The position numbers were made by a program, and so were the translations under genes. Source: Pisaster brevispinus (taxonomy: Eukaryota > Echinodermata > Asteroidea > Forcipulatida > Asteriidae). Taken from it: 64,000 nucleotides of DNA. Of this stretch, positions 13,648-23,459 are shown in pieces. Within the stretch, counting starts at the first letter, position 1, and every line of letters begins with the position of its first letter. The stretch lies in the NCBI GenBank assembly GCA_023634235.1, contig JAMKCF010000139.1, positions 62,001-126,000 of the forward strand, given 5' to 3'. The notes below the pieces were generated by a model that did no database searches, was not told the origin of the DNA, and was given only the letters and a program-made list of their open reading frames with translations.

Positions 13648-15292
13648 ATATTAAAGGTTAGTTTAATGTAAGGACGCCATCGAGTCGTCATCATCCCAAA
13701 AATAACTGCGGTTTCATTTACACACTCAGGTCTAAACTGTAAGTACATGTAAAGTTTTAGGTCTCAACCCTTTTTTTGGTGGGATATGAGGTTTTTAAGT
13801 ATGGAATAATCATCTTTCAGTTCCGACCAGAAGTAAAGGTCACAGAGAGTCACACTTTGGCGGTGTAAAATTTAAAAATACACTCCAGGGTCTTTCACAT
13901 GGTCCAAAGATCTGGTATGTAGCAGTATGTTTTTTCAGATATGTTTTTTTGTAAAAATTAAACATTGATTTAATATTATGACGTCATTGATGATGTCATC
14001 ATGCCGAAAACCTCTGTGGTTTCATTGACACAATAAGGTCTAAGTACATGATTAGAATAAAGTCAAAACCCTTTTTGGTTCACAAGATATGATTTTTTTT
14101 ATACACAGTATATATACATATTAAACCTGAACGGGGATTAGCATCAATTCAATCCGATAGTTGAAAATTATACCATGATTAATAAATAAATCTTTTTTTA
14201 AAGTAAAAAACAAACAAAACAAAACACTAGACAAGTTCATTGATGAAACAAATCAACATTATTGTAGACGAAAAAAGGAATGCCTCCTCTTTTTAACGGT
14301 GATTTTGAAATAAAGTTTACCATTTTAATTACCGTGTCTGAAGGGCATACTCAGCGGGCCTAGAGCGCCTTTGGCAGGCATGGTCAGGTCGATCAACGTG
14401 ACGTGGGTCTCGGTGCTTGATGAGAAACGAACCAATGTCGTTCTTTTTCAGTTGAATTTTTTGTCACTTAGTAAAAGTCATACAAATCCCTAAAGCAGGT
14501 GGACATCTCAGTGAAACCTCCACTTTTATTCCTTGTTGTCCATTAAGCCATTAGACGGGCAAAACGGAACTAAATTCACACTGAACTTTGAATGAGTTGA
14601 GTTTTTTTATGTGTGGGATATTGTATTGTTACAACGTAAAAGAATAAGCAACGCAATGATGAACATGTACATTTCCGTTGTGTGGGACTATACGCACAGG
14701 CTTCGTGGACTTTGTACCTTATAAATAATGGAGTGGAACAGTCAGCTAACAGCGATTTTCTCTATACACAAATTAAATGCGGTTAATACTAGCATTGGCT
14801 GTAACACCCATTTAGGACCAGAAGTTTAAATGATATCGGTACTATTTGTGTGCAAAAGTTTAAACAGATTAACAGACCTACAATCTGATATTAAAATTGT
14901 GATGATATAATAAGAATTTCTTGAGATATGAATTTTTGAAAGTTTTAACTTCCGGTTTGAACCGGAAATCAGGGTCAAATGAGGTCACATTGTGTGGGGC
15001 GTTTTTAGAGTTATGACAGGCCAATCAAATGATGTATAGATTGTGAAAATCCATTGTATAGTTTTGTAGTTATGATTTATTCAAATATTAACCTTTGATT
15101 TAATGTAACTCGACACCTGATGACGTCATCATGACAAAATAAAAAACGGTTTCATCTACTAATGAATATCTAACTATGTTTAAAGTTGCAAGTTTATGTG
15201 AGCTTAGGGTGAGTTTTTTGTTAGCGGACAATCGACGGCGAGAAGAAGCTGAAGAAGTAAACAAAAACAAAAAAACATGAACAATAAGAAGA

Positions 15293-15421
15293 GGTCTTCA
15301 GACTTTTGTTCTGACACCTAAAAAAAACGAACAAAAAGAAGAGGTCTTCGGACTTTTGTCCGAACACCTAAACAAAAAGAACAAAAATAAGAGGTGTTCC
15401 GGGCGGACCGCCCGAACACCT
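15293..15421 (+). terminator. Three 50-bp-spaced terminal hairpins of the repeat array
   Basis: Hairpins lie at 15,293-15,318, 15,343-15,368 and 15,393-15,420, each beginning GGTCTTC or GGTGTTC and ending GACACC or GAACACC followed by TAA. The stem core changes from CAGA/TCTG to CGGA/TCCG to GGGCG/CGCCC while pairing is kept. They are separated by A-rich spacers with AGAACAAAAA-like sequence. I use 'terminator' here in the sense of a transposon end, not of transcription. Confidence 0.65.
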
Positions 15422-15429
15422 AATGAATA

Positions 15430-15640
15430 ATTCTAATTAGCGTTTTATCTACAGGCATTTCAAAGCACTTTTCCAAGAGCTGAGTTTTCAAAGTTTTTAT
15501 TTTATGAGACCAATTTATGTAGCTCCTTGTAAGGGTTTACAAGGTGCTACGGTGCACTGCCAAAAATACCAGGGCTAACTCCCTATTTTACCGATAAGTG
15601 TATCTGGGATGCTTAAAACTCTTCGTGGCATCGTCAAAAA
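15430..15640 (-). repeat. SINE fragment (core and tail, headless)
   Basis: It shares GCGTTTTATCTAC, AATTTATGTAGCTCCTTGTAA and GGTTTACAAGGTGCTACGG with the SINEs at 55,210-55,530 and 45,103-45,531. The tRNA-like head present in the 45 kb copy is missing. The copy in block B is longer, so this one has lost its upstream part since the duplication. Confidence 0.6.
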
Positions 15641-16788
15641 AAAATCACACCATTTCGCCATGCCTTACTTGTTGAGTAACAGTTTGATTTTAGCGTGTAA
15701 TGCATTTCTGTTAAGAACCAAACCACTTTTAAATCACCCAATCACTTTTAAGTCAGCCACAGCATTAGATATGAACCCTTTTGACTAAATAAAATCAATT
15801 CAAGCAAAATTGCATTTTGAGATGAGCCCACACGTCTCTTTCTGCTCAATCAACCAATTTTTTTACTAACGCCCTTTGTTAACACAACTTTGCAATGCTG
15901 AGTAATTGCTGTACAATTCCTATGGGAATTCCTGTGGTGTAACAACTTAACATTTCGATCAATATGCTCTGATGGTCTTCATGAGGAAGGTGCAAGATCA
16001 TCTGACTTACCAACAGCAGTGTACCCATTTGGAAAGCTCTTGTCTGACTCGATAATCTTCTTGTCTAAAACTCCTTGGTGATCTTGATCTCTGGGAATTG
16101 ATGTGGTGCGCCATCAATAAAGAGGAGACCTTTGGTTTCAGATAGCATTCTGTAATATTTAATCAAGATTATTATTAGATATTTCTTGTAATGAAAGCAA
16201 GGGTGCCTCATTAGTGATCTCAATCACTGTAGTTGTACAGAGTACAACTGTGAATTAAAAGAGAGAGTTGACTGCTTGTTGTTTACATCGTAGAGTAGAA
16301 TAGAAAAGAATGAATCTTTGGAATGAAGCTACACTATTTATAAGAATTGTTAACACAGTTCACTTGGTAATTTGAAACAACGAGTCAGTCAATATTTAAC
16401 ATAAAAACATAAGAAGGAGTACAAGTTTCTTGGAAGTTTCTTGGAAGAAACTGTCCTTCAAGTAACCATGAAGTAAACGTAACACACCTGTTGTATGTAG
16501 GTGGTTAACTTGGAAACAAGGAACTGTGTGGGTGATCAAGTGACCATGAGGTAGTGACTGTGTGGTGATTAAGTGGTCATGAAACATTAACATGGAAACA
16601 ATAGCAGAAGTAATTCTCTAGGTGAAAGTGCAAGTAGGGAGAATACAAATTGTTGATAAAACTTTATAAGATGATAATTCATGATGAGTATAAAGAAAAA
16701 TCGAAAACATGTAATATAACAAAACCTTAAACAATTCTGTGTCCATAACTATACATTATTTGGAAACGCTACAAATGCAAACAGAATC
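15641..16788. other. Noncoding part of block A
   Basis: The stretch 15,940-16,260 matches 55,612-55,955 in block B, but no gene or transposon structure is evident in it. The rest of the interval has no counterpart in the window. Block B carries a SINE, a MITE and a truncated LINE in the corresponding gap. Confidence 0.5.
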
Positions 16789-16789
16789 T

Positions 16790-17990
16790 AGACCTATAGT
16801 TTTAATATGCCAGAAATCCCCCCCCCCCCCCTTAGAAAAAATGGTTTATCTCCTTGTGCCCCATAAAATGTTACCCCGTTTCGGCAAGGTCCCCAGAGCG
16901 TTCTACTTTCCCAAGGTACAGCCCTCCCCGAGGCAAAGATCAAGAGGGAAAACAAAACTAACTGACAGTTCTGAACAGGCTGGGAGTTCTGAACACAAGG
17001 AATATGTGAAGAAAGTTTCACCTTCCTGCATCAGGTATAAATATTAGCCCAGGTATTCCTTGTGTCTGTACCTCCCGGCCTGCTGGGTTTAGAATTGTTA
17101 ATTTTGACCTTGGATGACGTTAGTTGGAAAATTTAAATGGAAATTTACATCTCAGTTGTAACTTTTTGTACAGACACCATATTTGAATACTTGCACACAC
17201 GCCCCCATACCAAGTTCATCACACTCATTCTAGTCTGGTGCAAGATTCTTCTCGGTTCGATTGTCATAATTTTCCTCACAAGAGAACAAAATTTTGACTA
17301 ATGTTCTCTTACAATTTTACCTGATTTAAAAAGCTGAAATTTCGTTCATATATTCTTTATGTCCATAACTACACTTCTGAGGTGTCCAAAAATAACAAAT
17401 ATGGATGACACTATTATAGAAAATGAATTGCAGGTCCACGCTAACGTTTTAAACATCAGATACTGATTGACCATTTAGCACCTGTGCGTATGTGTAAAAT
17501 GCTTAGCAACTTCATCAACTTCGAGTCAATGCGCCCTAAAGCACGAGTGAATGTAGTCTTGGTGTAAGACTTCATTTTGATCTGTCACAATTTAGATAGG
17601 TCTGTTATTTGCAGGCGGTTTGTGGATGATTACAACCTCTCGCAGGGAAACTATGACAAATAAAAACAAGAAGAATCTTTTACCAGACTAGAACAAGTGT
17701 GACAAACTTGCTCTTGGTGTGCTAGTGTGCAAGTATTCATAAACGGAGTCAGAACAGAAAGTAACAACAAGGTGTCAATTTCCATTTTATTTTCCAAGGT
17801 TAAAATTAACAATTCTGAGCTCAGCAGGCTGGAAATTCCGGACCAAGGAAAATTTGAACGAAGTTCAGCTTCCTTCATCAGGTATACACAAGAAAAATGT
17901 TTGTTAACAATTTGTTCTCAATGGTACGGGTCCTTTATACCCTGGACTCAGTCACGTTGTATGCAACGGAGGAGTCCAACCTGGGCTAAC
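16790..17990. repeat. Foldback-type inverted repeat cluster, copy A
   Basis: A module ending CAGGCTGGGAGTTCTG...CATCAGGTATAAA (16,970-17,040) is followed by inverted relatives (17,080-17,290), and by a further related module in direct orientation (17,720-17,990) with AATTCTGAGCTCAGCAGGCTGG. In block B the corresponding modules lie at 58,430-58,690 (direct) and 58,690-59,040 (inverted). The arms could fold into long imperfect hairpins, and one segment has opposite orientation in the two blocks. A C14 tract at about 16,818 is shorter in block B. Confidence 0.55.
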
Positions 17991-17991
17991 A

Positions 17992-19595
17992 TAGCCCCAC
18001 TTGTGTGGCCAAGGGACAGGAAACCTGAATCCTTGGCCACACGTCGTCACCCATATTTTCGTCAGCCCACCGATTAAAAAATAGAGGCGCATTCCCTAAG
18101 AGCGGGTCGGCGGTTTAAACCACCTCAATGTGTTCACCTACCTCTTAGCTTGACCTGGGTGTTTTGGGTGAGTACATAAATAACAATTTCAAAAGATATT
18201 TCAATTCAACATTTTCAACTCTACCTGAATTAGATTTTCGCGACATGTACTGAGCGCGGCCATTTTGGATTGATTCTAATCGTGCCAATCAATTCATGAC
18301 ATCACCGGCCGGCCGGGCTGTGGGCGGAGCGGATACATAAAGCAACCATTGCAATGTGCGCATCTTCGCTCCGCCCACAACCCGGCCGGCCGGTGATGTC
18401 ATGAATTGATTGGCACGATTAGAATCAATCCAAAATGGCCGCGCTCAGTACATGTCGCGAAAATCTAATTCGGATAGAGTTGAAAATTTTGAATTGAAAT
18501 ATCTTTTGAAATTGCTAATTATGTAGCTTTGTTAGAGGTAGCGCGATATTGACATTTCCTATTCTGGCCGCACACAAAAAAGAGGTTTTTCAAATTATTG
18601 TTGCTTCAAACTAACATGCTGTCTGAGCTTCAAATCACTCATGTAGGTCAATAAAACTCTCTTCTTTCATAATCTTTTTGAAAAAAGGCAAAACTTTACC
18701 TCACTTTTTCACACATCAAAAAAATTAAGAGATGGTACCCGACGCGACGACCGCGAGCGCAGCCATTTTTGAACTTTTTTGAGAGATAAATTGGCTCTGA
18801 CCGTTTTCAATTATACCGCCCTCTCTTGACTTCTAATCGAAAAATACTGCCATCTATTGATAGAGAGAGGATTGGAAAGTCTACGATGCTTTTTTCCCCG
18901 TCTCAATCGGTGAATAAAAAAGGTTTTTACGTATTTTTTTACCGTTTTTGGCCAAATTTTGACTTAATTTCATATTTTAAAGGAATTTATACATGCAGCG
19001 ACGGCGGGGTATGCTGTCAAACCTATATCAGTAAACTCCTTGTCCATTTTTGAGTAAGTAAAGTTGGGTTTTGTTCCTGCGCGAGGTCGCGCATTTTTTT
19101 TATGGAGGTTTTAATTCAATCACGGTACTCGGTAAAATCTCACTTTTTAACCTTTGAGTGCACGTTAGAGATAGGGCTGAAATGCCTTAGCAGTCCGGGG
19201 GGTCTTAATTTAACAATCTCTGTTTACCTCAGTTGGCGACCAGAAGAGTACCTCGTGTATGGTGTCTTTAGAAAGGCATAACTCATTAACAAAAGCACCT
19301 ATGACAGTGGCGTTTGCACCATTGAATTTCTCCTGAACAGACCTTTAATTTGATGTATAATTTTAATATATTTGAAAAAAGGAAATTTTTACTATAATAA
19401 AGCTAATTTATGTACTCACCCAAAACACCCAGGTCAAGCTAAGAGGTAGGTGAACACATTGAGGTGGTTTAAACCGCCGACCCGCTCTTAGGGAATGCGC
19501 CTCTATTTTTTAATCGGTGGGCTGACGAAAATATGGGTGACGACGTGTGGCCAAGGATTCAGGTTTCCTGTCCCTTGGCCACACAAGTGGGGCTA
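17992..19595. mobile_element. 1.6 kb TIR/foldback DNA transposon, 190-bp perfect TIRs, 9-bp TSD
   Basis: Terminal inverted repeats at 17,992-18,181 and 19,406-19,595 match without a difference that I can see, starting TAGCCCCACTTGTGTGGCC. Flanks are GGGCTAACA at 17,983-17,991 and 19,596-19,604. Block B has the site once (about 60,034-60,043), with no insertion. Long TIRs and a 9-bp duplication fit Mutator-like elements best. The interior has no transposase frame, so it is non-autonomous. It also carries a second, internal inverted repeat immediately inside the left TIR. Confidence 0.9.
18184..18514. repeat. 148-bp inverted repeat with 35-bp loop
   Basis: Arms 18,184-18,331 and 18,367-18,514 are near-perfect reverse complements with only a handful of mismatches. 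The GC-rich tip includes CCGGCCGGCCGGG and a GGGCGGAG box, and the arms contain GCGGCCATTTTGGATTG. It directly adjoins the left TIR of the host element. The structure is a strong cruciform or long-hairpin RNA candidate. Confidence 0.92.
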
Positions 19596-19886
19596 GGGCT
19601 AACACATAAGTTCAGTGACGTGATTGAGCATGAATGTTCTAACTACATATGCGAGTGATAGTTTTTACGGAAATAAACAATTCATATTCATAGTACAACA
19701 CAAAAATAAACCTATAACGGTACATTAGCAACAATACTACCTTGCAGCTGCATATTTAAATCGTATTAACTTTGCTTTTAACGGGATAATTTTCGCTTAC
19801 CTGACAACTTACTCTCGAACCGTTCATAACACGTCTTTTTGATATTTCCAACATGTGTGTTGTTATTTGTTTTCATTTCTTATCAA

Positions 19887-19900
19887 CAACAGAGGGCGCT
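19887..19900 (+). promoter_or_regulatory. CTCF-core-like motif
   Basis: CAACAGAGGGCGCT matches the core of the bilaterian CTCF consensus. The same motif is kept at the paralogous site 60,346-60,359, while neighbouring bases differ. Binding cannot be judged from sequence alone. Confidence 0.35.
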
Positions 19901-20304
19901 GTGTACAACTCGATTATTTTCAATGGGCAATGGTGATGCCACTGCAACAACAATTTTTGTTGCCGCAAACTGAATGATCATTGATACCTCACCATACGAT
20001 GACACAAAATCCAACCACAGCATAAAATCACTAACTTTTTTAAATAAACATTTCACGATAGGCCTAACCTTACAATCGGTTGAACCGTGTGATTTGAATT
20101 CGAAAAGGACATTTAATTAATTAAAATAGGCCCTATTTCTAAAGATAACCTAATATTAATACCTTGGAGGGTTTACGCACTCTGATTGGTCGAAGACCGG
20201 TCACGTGGAAGTGAATTAACAGGTGGTTTAAAGACCGGCTCTAGCGGAAAATGGCCCCTTAAGCAATTATTTTGTTATACGGTTTGGTTTTGTGGTTTTT
20301 TTTG

Positions 20305-20344
20305 CCATAGAGTTATATATAAGTTCCTATATATAACTCTATGG
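20305..20344. repeat. Perfect 17-bp inverted repeat, 6-bp loop
   Basis: Arms CCATAGAGTTATATATA and its exact reverse complement flank AGTTCC. The hairpin is too short for a typical microRNA precursor. It is in a part of block A that has no obvious match in block B. Confidence 0.8.
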
Positions 20345-20589
20345 TTTTTGCCAAGGACGGAGTAACCGTGTGCACGCACATACCACGTGTAGGTGTACTC
20401 GCAGAAGTTTTTTAATAGACCCCATGCATAACGCGAAACGCTGCATGTATGCTGAGGTCACGTGGACGTTTTTACGGACAAAGAACAACTATCATCAAAT
20501 GATCATATGCAAGGGTCTATTTCAGGTAGCTGGAACGCTCACTAACGAAATGCCACTTATGCATCTTCGTTCCCAGGAGTGATCGATCT

Positions 20590-23455
20590 CGCCGCGCCAT
20601 TTTTTTCGATACATTGATTTGTAACAATGATTTTCAAACTTTATTTACTTTCTCCCCCTTTTGTTCTACTCGTTTGTTATACCTTGGCCTGCCAAAGGGC
20701 CTTTTTCGGTACTGGCAGTACTTTAGGTAGCTATTGCAAGCATTGACTAGCTGGAAGAGAGATTTTTGCAACTGGCAATCAGACCATTGTTAAAATACAA
20801 TACTTTGTCACTGGACTTTGTTCACAATGAATCAGAGCATACTACACAACAACGTAACCCAAATGTTTACTGTTGCTGTACGAGTTTGGAATTCTATAGA
20901 ATGAGCAGTGTATAACCATGACAACTGAAACCACCCATTCTAGTATTATATAATTAACAGTGCATAGAACTGTATATGTAAGGTATACATTTATTGTGCC
21001 ATTCCGATGGTTTAGGATTGAAAGTGTCCCAGACACTTTTCCTTCCAAACTCGGTTTCGAAACTTATATTTTATGACAAAGTTTTTCAAACCGTATTCAC
21101 TTTCTTCCCCTTTGTTTTAGTTTGAGTGACGTATAAATGGATTGTGTTCTTTTAATGGGGCGGAGGGGGGGGGGGGTCATTTGAACTCTGGAAAACACCC
21201 TAGCTTGCCAGGGGACATTTTCTGAACAGCATTTCATGGGAAACTAAAGCTAGAAGCAACGGGTAGGGATATTTTTTTTCTCTCCAGCTCTGATGTATTT
21301 AACACTACAATTGGCAAGCAGACCACTGTCGAAGAATGCTACGATTCTGAACTCTATACACTGTGTACTGTATAACCATGAAAACTGAAACCATCCATTG
21401 TAGCGTTACATAATTTTCATTGTATATAACTGTAGATGAAGGGTAACCATTCATTGTGGCATTCCGATGGCTTGGGAAGGACCAGTGAAATTCTAAGTTT
21501 CAACCTTATGCGTCCACGAATGTTGGTTACGGTCCCTAAGTGAACACCATCCCTTCCAATAAACGAAAGTGTCAGTTATAACAAAAAAGCCACGCAATAT
21601 TCCTTCCATATAGGTTTTTGCATGTACAATTCATGGAAGGAAAAAAAAAGAGCACCCCCAAAAAAGAACTAAATGCTTCTATAAATGCTTTAATATTTGA
21701 TAATATTATTTTTAGTGAAATTTAATAAGAGGGCACGCTCACACGTGTTCAAAGCAATTTTTTATGCATTTCAATTTTAAAGATTTTACGAACATTGATT
21801 TTTCATCCATCTTTTCGTTTATTGTAACCACTGGCAGTACTTTAGGTATAGCTATTGGAAGCAATGACTAGCTGGAAGAGAAAGTTTTAATCTTATGCGT
21901 TCACGGATGTTGGTTACGGTCCCTATGTGGACACCATCCCTACCAGTAAATAAAGGTGTCAGTCACTGAACAAAAACGGCCAGACAATAATTATTTTTTC
22001 CATATAGGTTTGAATGTACTTTTTTCACGGAAGAAAAAAAAAAAGCCACAAATATATAAAATTGAATTTCAAGCTTTCAATAATTGTTTAAATATTTTAG
22101 AATATTATTTTTAGTGAAAATTTTATAATAGGGCACCCTTACCTATACAAAAGAATGTTTATCTATGCAATTCGTTTTTTTAAATGTTACGGAAATTTAT
22201 TTTAATTTTTCGTTTCGTTCGTTTTCCCAAGCCTGCCAAAGTGCCTTGTTGGTACTGTCGGTACATTCGGTAGCTATTGGAAGCAATGTTAAGCTCGAAG
22301 AGAAATTTGTTCCACTGGCCAGAAGACCATTATACAATGCTTTATCGCTGGAGTTTGTTCACAATGAATAAAAGTATACCACCCAATAGATTAAGCACAA
22401 CATAACCATGACAACTGAAACCACCCATTCTAGTATTATATAACTCTCAGTGCATACAACTGTATAGATGTAACACTTCTTCTCATTATGCAGGTGTTTT
22501 GCCCAAGCGAAACCAACTTGTAAATCAAATAATCATGTACATCTATGTTGCGATTAATATTGTTTGCCTGTGTTATTTAATTAGTGTAAGGTAAATATAG
22601 AAAAGAAATACATTTTCCGACGTAGGAACGTAGGAGGAACGTAAGGTAAACATTCAATGTGAGATTCCGATGGCTTGGGAAGGACCAGTGAATTGACAAG
22701 TTTTAGCAACCTTTAATCCAACGCGTGCACAAATGTTTGAAACACCGTCCCTTACAGCGCAATCAAAGTGTCCGAGGCACTTTTCCTTCCAACCTCGGTT
22801 TAGATACATTGATTTATAACAAAGATTGCTAAGTTTTAGCAACCTTTAAACCAATGCGTGCACAATGTTTGTAACATTCCCACATCAAACGAAAGTTTTA
22901 GTGACTGAACAAAAAACAAAAAAACAAAGTAGCAGGTTTGGATGCAATTATTTTTTGGAAAAAAAACATGAGAAAATAATCAACATATGCTGGCAAGAAT
23001 TGGTTGAAAATATTTCCTTTTTTAAAGGAAATTTTAATAAGAGGGCACGCTTGCGTGTACAATTCAATACAAGTAATTTTAAAAGATTGTATCAAGGAAC
23101 ATTATTTTCTTCCGTGTTTTCTGCTGTTCTACCCAAGCCTGCAAAAGCGCCTTTCCGAGGCAGTCCAGATCATGGGCTACCCTAAAGGTTTACTTATTGT
23201 TGTACGATTTCGGAATTCTAAAGATTGAGTACAACATAACCAAGACAACTGAAACCACCCATTGTAGTATTATATAATTCTCCTGCATAGACTTGTAAAT
23301 GTAAGGTAACCATTCATTGTGGGTCCGATGCCTAGGAGAGGACCGGTGAAATGCTAAGTTTCAGCAGTCTTTGATATGAGCCTATACATTAACGTTATGG
23401 TCCCGAAGTCACAGACTTAAGCGCTAACAAAATGTGATTATCACAGAGAAAAAAA
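20590..23455. repeat. Array of diverged several-hundred-bp tandem units, copy A
   Basis: Several degenerate units share ordered blocks: AAGAGGGCACGCT, ACCCAAGCCTGCCAAAG, TTTAGGTAGCTATTGGAAGC, ACCATGACAACTGAAACCACC and ATTCCGATGGCTTGGGAAGG. Examples start near 20,670, 21,830, 22,200 and 23,120. Block B (61,070-63,960) has at least one further unit. A single fragment lies alone at about 33,090-33,245. No coding potential is evident. Confidence 0.65.
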
Positions 23456-23459
23456 AGCG

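Larger units (their letters stand above)
9262..15421 (+). mobile_element. Triple-unit hairpin-tailed repeat array (class uncertain, Helitron-like 3' end)
   Basis: Three head-to-tail units start with ACTAGACATAAG or close variants at 9,262, about 10,608 and about 12,306. Each ends in a GAGAAGAAG-rich purine run. Within units, shared blocks include a palindrome TTCCGGTTTGAACCGGAA (about 10,292, 11,987, 14,951), TGACGTCATCATGACG, and GTTAGCGGACAAT before the purine run. The last unit ends in three hairpins 50 bp apart, finishing ...CGAACACCTAA|T. The matching place in block B (about 55,207-55,225) has no such sequence and reads as an AATAATAA-rich empty site. The CTAA|T end and terminal hairpin recall Helitrons or Helentrons, but the left end lacks the canonical TC and no Rep or helicase sequence is present. 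Confidence 0.6.

Noticed and set aside
15390..15421. Canonical Helitron 3' end
   Set aside because: The CTAA|T end and hairpin fit, but the left end does not begin with TC, the hairpin runs into the terminal CTAA instead of lying about 10 bases before it, and no Rep/helicase coding was seen. Only a resemblance is claimed.
20305..20344. microRNA precursor
   Set aside because: The 40-base hairpin has a 17-bp stem and 6-base loop, too short, and the stem is almost all A/T.
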